64,000 nt of DNA from Xiphias gladius (taxonomy: Eukaryota > Chordata > Actinopteri > Istiophoriformes > Xiphiidae), in contig NC_053406.1 of assembly GCF_016859285.1 (NCBI RefSeq), forward strand, positions 6,875,001 through 6,939,000, written 5' to 3'. The position numbers were made by a program, and so were the translations under genes. Positions 1 through 13,400 of the stretch are shown here, in pieces. A model generated the notes under the pieces. It was not told the DNA's origin. It worked only from the letters and a program-made list of their open reading frames with translations, and searched no databases. Numbering within the stretch: position 1 is the first letter of the stretch; the number at the start of each line of letters is the position of its first letter.

Positions 1-48
1 AAATTCTGTCCCTCTGAGTGAAGCTTTAGTTACTGACTGACAAACCTT

Positions 49-49
<1 letters not shown>

Positions 50-82
<33 letters not shown>

Positions 83-84
83 TG
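50..84. repeat. (TG)n/(AG)n compound microsatellite
   Basis: About ten TG units run directly into about six AG units. Confidence 0.95.
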
Positions 85-1213
85 TGTAGATGGGGTCAGA
101 GCATGCATGACTAACACTAGAAAAAGGGACGGGGTGGGTGAAAGGCAGAACCTGTTTATTCAAAGCTAAATAATTACATTTAGTTGTAGAGAATGGACAC
201 TGGTGTTGAACTGATAAACAGTGTGGTCTCTGGAAAATCTTGTTTGCATCACCGAAGCTCCTGTTAATTACTCTTTTAGAGCTTAGACACTGGCCTTCAT
301 ATAATTCTCCCACTTCAGTAATCCTCTGTGGGTGTTGATATGAACATGTTCAGGACTTATTGTTACGAGCGTTTATTAGAGTTTGTTGTGCTCGGAAACA
401 GTATGACAGTCAGATATGGTAATGATGTAATGTGGCAAAAAATTTTGTGGCATAGCCTGGCTAATTTGATCTCAGAACAGCTATCCAAAACACCCAAACC
501 ATTATGATTTGCGCAAATGCTCGACAAAGAAAAAACACATATGCCATTTTCTCTGGTGACAGCGTTCTGAATTGACCAGAATGCAATGCATCATGCAGAA
601 CACTTTGCAATTTGAGTGAAGAATATGACTGTTTTCTTGATTGGAACTATGTTATGATCATTGGTATCACTCTGTCCACCAACACAAACGGAACCACACC
701 TGTGTGTGACATATTCTTGCCTGTTTTTTGGTGGTTGCCAGAAGGCATTGTGGGAAATGTAGGAAATAAGTTGATGGAAAAAAAGCAGCCATCGACTGGC
801 ACACCAGCCAGATATTAGCTGTTGCTCCTGATGATGTTTTTGGCACTTTATCAAGTAAAAAAAGAAACTTATTGAATTGTAAACATAACTGATACAATCA
901 AGAATGATTTTTATGTATACCTACTGTACATGTAACTGTTTTACTGTTACTTATTCACAATGATAGCAGGCAATGCGAACCACCCTCAACCGTGTTCTCA
1001 ACCATTCCTTGTTCATGACTCATTTAATAAGCCATTCTCTGTCACAATATGTTCATTAGTGCCACACACGTAAATCATTTTGCTAAAGAATAGACTAACA
1101 TGGGCTTTGTTTAGTAAAGGAAGTAATTGAAACACTGTGTGCTTTCCTTACCAAAGAGGAACCTATGTTTATTTCTTTCCTGCTCTCCCTCCTACTTGTT
1201 TTCTATCTTGATC

Positions 1214-1239
1214 CCTCTCTCTCTCTCTCTCTCTCTCTC
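1214..1239. repeat. (CT)n microsatellite
   Basis: Uninterrupted CT dinucleotides, about 13 units, followed by short CACA-rich DNA to about 1350. Confidence 0.95.
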
Positions 1240-3703
1240 ATGTCAGTCTGCATTCCACACCTTAGGATGGGTTGTACCTGGCACAGTAATGTGGAAAGGC
1301 ACTACATTCCTTTACACACACTTACACACACTCACTTGTGTGTGTGGACACACATGAAGCCACAAAAACATGAGCTTTGCACCACAGTTTGCAGAAAGAG
1401 CAAACAAATCACCTTACTCGCATGTACCAATATGACCGAATGTTAGACTGTGAGTGACTCATAGTGACGGGTGGAGCTTTCCACACACATATACGCACCC
1501 GCACATGCACTCAAACACTTCAGTTATTAATCCATTCACTCTAAAGGTAGAGAGTCAGCCTTGTTTGCATCAGCGCATTGTATAGAGTAAGGCCTCCTAT
1601 AGCTATTGAGGCAATTGAGTAATGTTGTTGTGCTCATTTGTGACAGGCCAGAGAAAAGTTTCTCTCTGCAAGTGAAACCTTTAAAATAGAGTGAGTATAT
1701 TGGAGTGTAGCAATACAACTTTTCATCAACTATTCAGCACACAGAGTGCATATAAACTGATGAAAAGACTGAATGACTCTCACGTTTTTTTGATGAAGGG
1801 TAACGGTTACGTACACTGTCTGGCCGCAGCAATTTAAATCACCTTTATTAGTCCCCTCCAGTGTTGACAACAGAAGAACAGGTCTCTTGTTGCCCAGAGT
1901 CGCCAGAAAGCCAGTAAGCGGGGAGCGCTTTCATTGTGCCTGAGAAGATTTCAGCTGAAACTGAGACCATGCTACTGTGGCCCGACAGAGAACCCTTTTG
2001 TTCACTCGCACAATACAAATCACAACACAGAGCTGTGTGTGTGAATGTATCCAGGTAAGAGCCATAAGACTTTATCTTCCATCAGAGGATGGGGAGTCTC
2101 TATCAAATTAAAGCATATTATATGATATGGTTGACACAATACAATACTGTGGAACACAGAAATGATGAACTCCCATGTTAGGCAAACCCCGTAACTAAGG
2201 ATCCATTGAAAAAAGGAAGTGTAATCCCTTCCTCAGTGTGGGAACTGTTACATAATATTATTAACAGATACAATATAAACACTGTACTTGTGAATGGATG
2301 CAGGGAGGAGGAAGCCTGTGCCTCTCCACCACATCTTTATCTCATATCGGAGAGGGCATCCATGGAGAGTTGCAATAAATTTGGATTTTGCACAGAGCCT
2401 AACATAAAAAGAAAGTAGGGCCAGGTAAGAGCATGAGCCAAAAATAATGCGCACAGTGTTGCACCTGTGACATAATAGCTGGATCTCTGTCAAAGGGTAA
2501 ACGGTGATAGAACATAGACGTAATTAATTTTACCTCTACTGTCACTGTCCTGGCATCTTGTATAAACAATTCACACTGGAATAGTTTTCACATGGTCTGT
2601 AGTGATTAAGAGTTTGCTATACAGTTATTCACATACAGTAATCTCTATTTCTTGTGGGAAACCCCTGCTTTTCATAGTATTAGCGGGTCTCTAGGCAAAG
2701 CTACTTTAAAAAAAAATGAACTCACTAACTCTTACAAGACTTCAAAATAGTTTGTGCAATACAATTTGCCTTTTTCAGAATTGCTTCAAATTTTTCTTTC
2801 CTCTAATCGGGCCATACCATTATTTATTTAACTCCTCATAAAATATCTAGCTATTGTGTTTCACTGCACACAGTAGACCTAAAATCTGTCAAACTGATTT
2901 AAGGTCTACTGTAAATCAAACTCTGTCAAATTGAATTTGATTACGGTACACAGCTGATACATACAGAGTAATAGAGGACGCTGCTCTCATTCGATATCCT
3001 CTGATGTGTCATGAAATTAAATGAGGTTACGTAATGCATCTCTGCTGTCAGAATTGAGGAAACGCTCCTGGCAGACTAGATGGATGTAAGGATGTAAGTG
3101 ACAATCCAAACCAAATAAAGCTATAAATAAACTTCAAAGGGACTCTGTACAAACATGAAGTTGAGAGATAAAGCATTACACCAGAGTGAAACCAAACTAG
3201 CAAAGGCTGGAAAAACAAATTCCTTCTCCCATTAGGGATAATTACGACAAGTAAAGACAGGAGATCGGGGACAGGGATAGTGGAGTAATATGCCTAGATA
3301 TAGCAGGGGAGTCCCACTAGAGCATTCATGGTTTTATACAGAAGCTGGCTGGGGAGATAACGGAAGGACAGGGCCTCGGGCCTCCACACAGAGGGTTCAT
3401 ATGAGGTGATAGAGATGAGAGAAGAGAATGTACTATATTTGAATATGGTTTTATTTTGGCACAGTCCATACCTGTTTTAGCGAGTCTCTTGCATATGCTC
3501 CCATGCTCATTATCAACATCCCTATCTGGAAGTTGAACTGCCAACAGAAAGAAAAAAAATAATTTTCAGAGAAGAAGCTCTTTTCTATAACAGTGAATTG
3601 CAGAGGCCCTTTACTTTGTGAGTGCAGCGGAAACATAGCAGTGAAACACAATTTACTAATTTGTCTTCAGCAGTGATTTATATCAAACCATATGGAACCA
3701 TAC

Positions 3704-3738
<35 letters not shown>
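3704..3738. repeat. (ATT)n trinucleotide microsatellite
   Basis: About eleven uninterrupted TTA/ATT units. Confidence 0.95.
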
Positions 3739-3739
<1 letters not shown>

Positions 3740-4029
3740 ACCACTGAGTATAAAGCTCCAGGAATTTTCGATAGCATTTATTTACTTTCTACTGTACTGC
3801 ATTATACAGAAAGGCGTTTCTGTTATTTAGCCTACTCTCACTGATATAGACGGAATGGTCAAAATAAATAAAAAAAACCCAAAACAACACACCTGTCCAT
3901 GTAATGCAATACAATTCCACAGCACCACAAACTGCAGCTTGAGTTAAGACCTCTCTAAAACAGTTTCAACAAAAAGTGAACATTACAGCCCCTCATGAAT
4001 GGAGGATTTATTGCAGGACTGCTTTCTTA

Positions 4030-4426
4030 GACTGCGTTAGTTTTAGCTGGGTGTACCTGATAAGTTGGCCACCGGCAACTACTACAGTGAGGCATCACCT
4101 CGTAGACTTATGGTTGCACCACCGACACACCGTTGAGTCGCTATGAACACCTTGGTTGTAGGGTGTATCACAACTTCAGTCTTTCGTTGGGGGGGGTTTT
4201 TCACTTCCTTCATTTCAGCTCAACAGTTCGGTGTCGTTTTCCCGATGATCCCGCAGCTCCACCTCCCGATACACCTGTTTGTCAGGTACGATAGTCCGCG
4301 GGTGGAACGGAGACACTGAGTCACGACGAGGGAGACTATGGACGGAATTTTCCTGAAGCTTTGACGCCTTTTTTTTTTTTTTTTTTCCCTTCCTCACGCG
4401 AGTGAACCCGTTTTTCGCAGATTAAA
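4030..4426 (+). promoter_or_regulatory. mpzl3: probable mpzl3 promoter and 5'UTR
   Basis: Local GC rises just before the first coding exon. A perfect AP-1 type heptamer (TGAGTCA) lies at 4317-4323. A run of about 18 T at 4369-4386 is followed by pyrimidines and then TTTTTCGCAG at 4411-4420, six bases before the ATG. That arrangement resembles a 3' splice site, so the 5'UTR might be split and an upstream non-coding exon might exist. No clear TATA box is visible. Promoter assignment is inferred from position only. Confidence 0.4.
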
Positions 4427-4496
4427 ATGCGTCGAAAGCGCCCGGGAAGTGCGGCTCTGAGTGCGGCTTTGCTGCTGTGGTCGCTCGGTTGTTTGG
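4427..4496 (+). CDS. mpzl3: mpzl3 coding exon 1: signal peptide
   Basis: The ATG opens a basic N-terminus (MRRKRPG) followed by a hydrophobic core rich in Ala and Leu ending near Gly-Cys-Leu-Gly, typical of a secretory signal peptide. The exon ends in phase 1 at a good donor (G|GTGAGT). This ATG is the only in-frame start before the donor. A start further upstream is unlikely because the preceding sequence is a T-tract and pyrimidines. Confidence 0.85.
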
Positions 4497-7400
4497 GTGA
4501 GTAAACAGGCCGCGGCCGAGTCAACTCCGGGCTGAACAGTGCGGGACCTGCGTCCGCGTCTGGCTCCATGTTTGTTCAGGTAGCCCGGTGCTGCCGGCAC
4601 CGCAGTCCGCCTGGTTTTCGATAACAGTGTCGAGCTCTTATTGAGGTATAGCTAGAAATTTCTGTAAGGCCCCTTGTTGCGGGCCATTTTCATAAAAAAA
4701 AAAAAGACTGGGTCTACAAGAAAACAAGTCTACAGCTCTGTCAACCCTCCGTCACATACAAATACCCCTGCCGGAGCAAAACGTAGGGCTAAAATCTTGT
4801 GCATTCCGGATGGACGCATACAGCAAACACAGACAGTCAGTATGTCGGTTGCATTTTGCGGGACTGCGACCAAAGGGCCCGCAGAAGTGAGCGGCCGAGT
4901 TGCCTCCGGAGACAGGAGCAGTCCATGATAATGACGGGGCGGCGTAAAAAGCCAGGCTTGGAGGGACTCTTGACAACTGGTATGCAGTAAGGAAAGAGCG
5001 CTGTCTTGTTTTTGCCAAGTACAGTACAAACATGGCTCTAGACTGCGGGCAGTTCTTTGCCTCTGTTTGAAAGCTCCTGACCTTTTATTGACGGAATAAT
5101 GATGAGGGATAAATACAGTACAGTCCCGTGGGTCTCCGGCCTCGCCAGAACACAGGCGACATGAAAACGTTGGGGCAAAGTTAGTCTCATTATGGTTTGT
5201 CTTTCTTTGATAAACACTTGAATTTTGTCTTACATTTGTGCTGACAGCAGTGCCTGCCAGTATGACATAAAAATGTTGCCAGTTATATTTATTTTTTTAA
5301 TCATTTTTTCCCCCCAGGGTTACATCAGGATAGCACAACATGTTGTTGTCTTCCTTCCTTTTTTTTTTTTTTTCTCAAATTAAATGTCCAGGCATCTTGT
5401 TGTTTAAGAATCCAGATGTCAACATCCCCACTGATGAGCTGCCAACTTTCCAGTCCCACCATAATTACTCCATTGCCAGCATCTGTCCCGTTTTCAAGTT
5501 CAAGAGCGGTTCAGCTTTCAATGCTCCTCTGCTTGATTTCCACTCTTATGAAGTGATAGCTTTGTTCATGCTGTCAACCCACTCACCCAGGGGGTCTTTG
5601 TAGATGATTCAGGCTGATCACATGATATCTCACACTATTTTGTGGAAGATAAACTTTGTCCTCATCATTGCTGTTAGGGTCTTTGATGATCTTTGATATA
5701 TCTGCTGACGACCAGGCCGATTTTGCTCTCACTTAGTCCTTCGAGAAAAGGCAGTTTGAGGACTTTGCTTTGAAATGGAGAAGGATGCTTTCATTTATGC
5801 CCAGAAAAAGCAGTGTATGAAAGTCACTGATGGGTTGTTGACATTCAAATACAGAAGTTTTTTTTTTTATGCTAGGTTCACCTAAAAGGCCAGGAGGACA
5901 GTGATACATTATGATAAGATTATTATAATTAAATTTCTGCCGTGATAGCGGTGTGGCTCTGTCAGTTAATGAGTCGGTGCAGTAACCTGGTCCAGCCTGA
6001 AATATCTCTACAACTATTGGATGGATATCTGGGAAGTTTGCCTCAGATATTCAAGGTCCCTATAGGATTAATTCAGATGACTTTAGTGTCCCTCCAATGT
6101 CTCATCTAGCTCCATTAGCAGGTAAAAGATTTTTGCTTATTCAGTGAACTAACATGACATCCACTTGATGGACTGGCACATTTTTCATTTTTATTTTTTT
6201 TTACAGACATTCATGGTTCTAACAGGATGAGTCCTCGTGACTTTGGTGATCCCCTGGCTTCTCCTCTAATGCCAGCATGAGGTCGACATCTTTGGTTTTA
6301 AGTGAAATATCTTGACAGTGATTTGATGAATGCCATGAAATTTGCTTTAGGTATTGAAGGTCCTCAGAGGATGAATTCTGTTGATTTTTTTGAGCCCCCT
6401 TACTTTTCATGTAGCGCCACCATTAGGTTAGAGTCTCAATTTGTTCAATACTTTGGTTTATGACAAATACTTGCGAGACTAATGGGATTTCCATCTTCTT
6501 AGCTGTGTTTAGTGCAAATTATTAAATTTTACTATGCTAACACGCTAAAATGAAGATGGTTGAAAATGCTAAACAGTATAATGCAAGTGCCAAATGTCAG
6601 CATGTTAGCATTGTCACTGTATGCTTGTTAGTTTGCTTATATTAGCATTTAGCTTAAATCACCACTTTTGCACTTTAAATAGTGTTACAGAGCTGCTAGT
6701 GTGACTGTGGACTCTTGTTGTTTCCCTATTTTCCATATGGTCTGAATACAGAATAACTGATTTTTATCCAATAACAGTTTGTTTGTAAAAGAAACTGTCA
6801 GTTTTCAATCCTTGTTCATGGATACAGTCTGGCGAGCCCTTAAGCATCTACTATTGTTGTAGACACCGCTCTGGCTGGCCTCCCATAGCATACTGAATGA
6901 AGTGATAACAATGAAAAAACATCTAGTGTGAGACACAGGGACATAGCTTTATCTGCAGTTTAAGGTCCCTGACAGACAGATGTGTAGCAAGTCTGTCAAA
7001 CACAGCAAGAGAGGCTAGTGAGAAACTTGTAATAGAATGTCACTCAGGTCAGTGTCTGATAGGAAGAATTTGCTGTGCCGACACTTTCATGTTACTGCAG
7101 TATGGGCACTTTTGCAGATGCTATCAGGTTTTTAATTTACTATTTTGCTTTCAGTAAGTGAGTAAAATGTCACTCACATGTGTCTTCCTTTTTTCATTTG
7201 TCTGCCTCTACTCCATCCCCTTTTGTTATTCTCCCTGAACACCTAAACATGTAAATCTTCACCTTTTTCTACTGTCATCCCTGACCTTCTTTCTACCATT
7301 TCACTTCCAGCCCCTTCGCTCGTCTCCTCCATCACAGTGAGTTCTCCAGCAGAAGTCCATGCATCTAAAGGGGATACTGTCACATTGTCATGTACTTTCA

Positions 7401-10400
7401 CTTCCACCAGTAGGCCAACCAGTAAGATGACTGTCAGCTGGTCTTATAGGCCCCAGAGCGGAGGGCCACCACAGTCAGTGAGTATACATTTGTCAGAGCT
7501 ACTGTTGGAACAAGGCTGCTAAAATGAACATGTATGTCTGCTGTTGCAGTCCATTCAAAATTCAGAGATGCTCTCTCTGTGCTTTACTTTTTCCAAGACA
7601 ATTTGGGCAAAAGATTTTCCATAAAATGCATGCATTGACTGGTTCTTGGATTTGATGCATTCACTTACTCAGTCAAAGGTAAATGTACAGGAAAACAAAG
7701 AAACATATGCAGTGCAGTGCACCAGTTGAATACTGATGCTGTGCAAGCTGCCATTTGGAAGTGTTACTATTGAAGTTACAAACATTGATAATTTTTCAGA
7801 AATTACGCATTTCAACTTGACCATTAGTTTCATCTGGTTACAGATTTAAGGGTTTTTGTCTTTTGGTTGGTTTACGTACCAATGGCAAAAACCAATATAT
7901 TCTGTGGGTGTACTGGATTGCATTATGACATCAAAAAAGAGCTCAAATGATTACTTGATAAATTGATTCGTTGATAGAAATACAATTTATTGGCAATTAA
8001 TACATGTTGAGGATCAATTTATCATTTCAGTAATTTTTTTTTTTTTTTTTTTCAAAAATACCAAAAAGTCTCTACTTCCACTCTCTCTTCTGCCCTTTCT
8101 TAGCCTACTATGACCATTAACTGAATATTTTGGGATTTTGGACTGCTGGTCAAAAAAAAAAGTAATGTGAAGACATAACCTGGTGCTCTTGGAAACAGGG
8201 TTGGACATTTTGCACTATTTTCTGATGTTTGTTTTCCATTGTATCTGTTCTTTTTTTTTTTTTTTTTATCTGTCAGACTCCTCCATTGGATTATTTTCCA
8301 GGAAATCTGTGAATGGTCCCCACATCTTTTCAAAATCCTTGGATTTTCACTTAAATGCAAATGATAATTTTTTCATAGATAAATTAACTGGTCAAAAGAT
8401 GGCATTTGTGAATTTTTCCAGAACGCAGCCATTGTGTTATTGTCAGGCAGATAACAAAAATATACCATATTTTTCTTCCTGCACCTTAAATTAAATGAAG
8501 TAAAACACAAAACACAAAATATTGTTTTCTTCCAAAAATCTCTGATAGTAGGACATTCCCATGTGCATGTCCATGTCACTTCATCTTCTTTACATTTAAC
8601 AAACTGGTCTGGGATATTTTGATTGAAGATATGAAAAAAAGGTTCCCATTAACCACTTGTATTGTAAATATGTGACAGTAAACAAATACTTTCTGAAATT
8701 TTAGAAACTAAATGATTAGTCAATGATGATGAAAAGAATCAGCAATGAAAACAATAATTAGTTTTGGCCCTAATCAGTTTTAAATGATATAATGTGGATG
8801 GAAATTCAAGTGACAATAAGTTACTTCATTTTTTTAAGACCTCACACAGACTTTGTTCTTTGTACAGGTATATGACTCACTCACTCTGTACAAACATCAC
8901 CTGTTTGAATATCTGGTTGCTATGTTTGCTTTCTTTCCAGAACGTACATGTACAAACTCAGGTCAGCCTCAGTTTCAATGTATATACTGTGTGTACCGAT
9001 AAATTTGATTTACCAACACCACTGTATTAGTAATCTTCAGTTTTTATCCAGCCACCCACCAGCCCAGCTTTGGTGTCTTTCAGAGGCTTCCCCCAGGAAA
9101 CCCCGGCTGGTCAGCTACCATAATGCCCCTTCCTTTGTGGTGGTATCGTGGTCTTGTTCGAAAAGCACTCGGATGTATCCATCCCAACCCATAAATTGCA
9201 CTCAGTCCACTAACCCCACACACTCTGGGTTAAGTTTCTTCGACCAGTCCACTAAAAATCCACCACATAATTTAAGCAGTTCCATTTGAACTTGAGGATA
9301 GCCATCGAGTGCGGTTCTGTGAAATAGCATTTGGAGCATGGGAATCCACAGTGTGGTAACTGCAACCCTATATGCCTTGGTTTCCTATAGGAGCACTTAG
9401 ACTTAAGTGGAAGCTAATGTTTTGTGGCCCCGCTGATATGGAGTGCTGTTGGTTTAGTCATTAAGATGCTGTTGTCAGGTCTCACAGTGTGTGGGGGAGG
9501 AGAAGAAAAAAGAACTTGGTGCCCTTTTATATCGACATGGTGTTAGAGTGTATATGCACGTGTGTGACAGTCAGCAGATAGTGTGATATTACCTCACAAA
9601 GTCGCACAGCTATAGTTAAAAGGTGTGTCAGCAAGGGAAAGCCACCCCAGTGCCCATATTTCCCTCTACCAAGCCCAGCTAGTTTGTTCTCTTTATCACC
9701 GATAAATAAAGTGTGGCTGTTTCCTGATACATAGATGGAACCAAGTCTGGAAGTTTCTAATTAAAATTTCTAAGCCTTCATTTACTTTCCATCCAATTTC
9801 ATTAGTAGCTTTGGCTGGTTTATTGGCCTGTGTGTCCCCGGTCGTATATCACACCAGGAGAGACCATGAATAAGCATGTGAAAAGCTCCATCAGAAAATA
9901 TCATTTTGCTGCCAAAGCTTTAGTGTCAGTCTGAATTGCTGAAGTGCTTCAGTGACTTGCATAATTACCTCAGTACTGATGAGAATTAATTTTGTAGATT
10001 GGAGAAGAGAGGCTGGATGTTCAATCAAATATCAGTGGAAGCTGATGGTAATTGGAGGATTTGGCAATTGAATACTGCTGAATAATGCTCAAAATAAATA
10101 TATTATGAAGATCTAAAGCTTAAGTTAGACACTGTTGTTAAGTTTGTCAATTCGGTGGAAGCTTTTGTCTAAAGTGTCTCAGATTTGTAGCATAGGTGGC
10201 CCCAGTTTATAACAGTCACCATCCTTGGTCGTATTACTGCTTTTTTCACAAGTTTAAAAGGAAGGTTGAGACTGTTTGTTTCCGGACTGAGCGGACTCTC
10301 ACATAGTCACTGACTTCAAGCTGCTCTCATGCAGGCTGCGCTGTGCCAAGCCCTCAGACAATCAGTCGTGGATGAATAATAACAATAAGTGCAGGTAGAT

Positions 10401-13400
10401 GACTGGGTTTAGCTCTGCCAGGCCTACAATCAGTCTGTCGGAGAAATGCAGCAGATAGACACACAGCTGCAAAACCATAAAGCTGTATCAGTGTCAGTGA
10501 TTGTTCAGGTGACTCTATGTTTGCTTTTGAGTTTTTATTTTTTTTGCTTCAGTTTATTGGGAGGCCAAACGCAGTTATCCTTGTTGGCAGTGTTTATAGT
10601 GTGTAAACCTTTAGGCAGTAACTATAACACGAGGCATACATTTTTGCATGATCTTGATTTAGGCTGCATCAGTAAGTGGTAAATATTGCTGTAGGACTGT
10701 TGTTACACATTTCAGTTTTTGTAAGGAACATATTTACACTTAGATCCTGTACATTTTACATCGCCATACAGAGACCAAATTATGCAAAAACAGATTTTAC
10801 ACTCTCTAAATACGATTGAAGTATCCTTATTTTTCTTCATATTTTCATATACAGATATTTTTTATATACAATATATTTCGTAAAGACTTTGTTTTTTTTA
10901 TATTTATATTATCTTTAGTTTTACCATTTTCATATTTTAATTATGAATATGTTGCCTATTTGTGATATTTATGTACTGTAATCACAGATTTTTTTTTTTA
11001 TCGACAAAAATTTATTCAGTGTATTGTTCAGTCCTACCTCAAACCTGGGTCAGCTCCCCATATAATGCTTCTGTTCATTCCGTTTCTCTTACTTTGTCAT
11101 ATGGTCTTTCTTTCAGCTTTCATTAAAATAAAGTTGGATGTATAGGAATTAAACAAAGGGTAAAATAACAACATAAACATGCTGCAGCACAGAAACCGTA
11201 TCTAAGACCCATAGAGAATAGGTGACAATACTTTTAAGACTCAACTCCTCTGTCTCCTTGCATAACTAATCACTTGTCCTGTTCCTGTTTGTCTTTATAT
11301 GCTGTTGTGTTTTTATTTCTTTCTAGTGTGTGGTTACTGGTGACTAATCAGTTACTGACAAAACCTATTAAAGCACACACTCTCCAATCTTAGTTTACAC
11401 ATATACTGTAGTAGTTCCACATTTTCATTCCCCCTTCTCCGCCCACACACACAACACAATTATACTCCGGATGTCGTATTTCGGAGAGGTCTGGGTCAGC
11501 CTGACGTGGGAGTAATGAAGAGATGGAGTTTGTCAAAAACAGACTGTAAACTAAAAGTCTGTTTGATTTTGCTGCCTTGTGAAGCAATATAATATAAAAT
11601 TGCTCTATACATAAAGATAATAATTATTATTATTGTTATTAAAAAGGTAGTCAGTTTTGAGATACCTGTTCTTTAAATTTTCTCTCTCTGCAAGATTTAC
11701 GCACACGTGGAGTATTTTTGGCTGTTGCTTGATGAGATTTTTATTTGTATTTCTTAGACTGAACACGGAGCTTTTGACAATATTGCAAAAAAGAAAATGT
11801 CCCACCACCATCTGCCCCTCCACCTGTTGCTCTAGACACTTTCCCCTCAGGCAGAAAATTGTAAGTTAGATTTAGGAGTGATGATTCTTATTATACGCTC
11901 TCTTGACAAGAGAACTGGTCATTAAGCAAAATTATTTAGACAGTCAATAAGAAATGCTCAGTACGTCATTGTAAATCACTGTTTTTCTCTCTTCCTTGAA
12001 TCGTACCTATCCAGTTGTCAGTCACTGAGGGGATACATTTTGTGTTCAGTATCATTTTACACTCTTGCTCAGGGCACTCTCCATCCATTTTAAACAATTA
12101 AAATGTAATTTCTTTTAAGCTTCTCTCTTCTCCTTCCAGTTTTTCCACTTCTCCTCACGGGCGTTCCCCCCACCTCACGGTCAGTTCGCTGATCGTATCC
12201 AGTGGCAGGGAAGCCCAGCGCGTGGGGAAGCCTCCATCTCTCTGATCAATGCCACGTTGAACGATAATGGGACCTATACATGCTCAGTCAGAAACCCTCC
12301 TGATGTCCATGGGTCCCCAACTTCACACACTGTCCTCACCGTCACACCAAAGGGTAACATAGCACACGATGTAAAATCATGTTTATCTTCTAAAACATGT
12401 TCATGCTCTGCTCAATGCTTGTCCTGATTTCACCCTGAATACTGAATATATGTAGAGACTGGGCTGAGAAGGAGAAGTTTCCACTGCCAGCCACATATTT
12501 TTATAGCAGGCTAATCCAAACATCTCTTTAATGTTTGTCTAAGCCTATCACGATGTTAGCTATATTGAGTCATACATATTCGCCCGCCTCTGCTCTCAGC
12601 AGACTGTTGATGTTTAAAGGAAGGGTCGTAGTGGAGGGCAAATCATCAGATCTAACTTACCTACTTTTGCAGACTGATTTAAATAATTTTCAAATGAATT
12701 TGTAGTAGTCATCATAATAAACAGTATTAAACTATTGTGATATTAATGGAGACAGGGGTTCTTTGAAGCAATAGTTTGTATTTTGGGAAATACACTTACT
12801 TCATTTACTTGTAAAGGGACAAGATCAATACCTCTCTTATGTCTGTGCAGTTAATATGTAACTGGAGCGCCTACCAGCACTGCTGAAGCATACTAACATG
12901 TTCTATCTTTTTTCGTTTATTTCCTGGCTGCCGCGCAATGAGGAAGTCACTGTTCCAAGTCAGGACACATAATCTCATTTATAATAGCAAATTGTTGATT
13001 TCACACTTTTTGTACAGATTACCAAACACGATATAACATGTTAATTAGTGAGCTGTATAGGCGCTGGCAAGTGGATTTTGTTATCTTTGGATAGAGCTAG
13101 CCGTTTCCCCCTGTTTTCAGTCTTTGTGCTAAGCTAAGCTAACAAGCTGCATATTTACTGTAGAGATGTGAGAGTGGTATCAATCTTTCCATCTAACTCT
13201 TAGTAAGAAAGCAAATAAGTATATGTCCCAAAATCTTGAACTGTTCCGTTAATGTTTTTCTGAATTTGTAATAGTTTTGTCTCGTTCACTACCATTTAAA
13301 TTGGTGAGAAGTGATTATGTACTGCAAGTGCAGAGTGCGCATGTAAAATTGCTGCATATACTGTATATGCCGTATATGGTGTGTACGTACAGTGTATGTC

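Larger units (their letters stand above)
1..4030. other. non-coding region upstream of mpzl3
   Basis: I see no convincing exon on either strand in this stretch. The open frames are short, lack homology I can recognise and mostly cross simple repeats. It holds a (TG)/(AG) repeat, a (TC) repeat and an ATT repeat, listed separately, and otherwise AT-rich unique-looking DNA. Confidence 0.6.
7478..12139 (+). other. mpzl3: mpzl3 intron 2
   Basis: GT-AG intron splitting the Ig domain at the usual MPZ-family position. It contains an interrupted dispersed repeat (7935-8225 and 8703-8775) and AT-rich DNA around 10740-11010. Nothing coding was recognised. Confidence 0.8.

Noticed and set aside
5340..5603. 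87-codon plus-strand open frame in mpzl3 intron 1
   Set aside because: Starts in a poly-Phe run from a T tract and has no domain or splice partner in phase.
8948..9289. 113-codon plus-strand open frame in mpzl3 intron 2 (PRKPRLVSYHN...)
   Set aside because: Looked briefly like a fibronectin-type segment, but lacks the rest of a domain and suitable splice phases.
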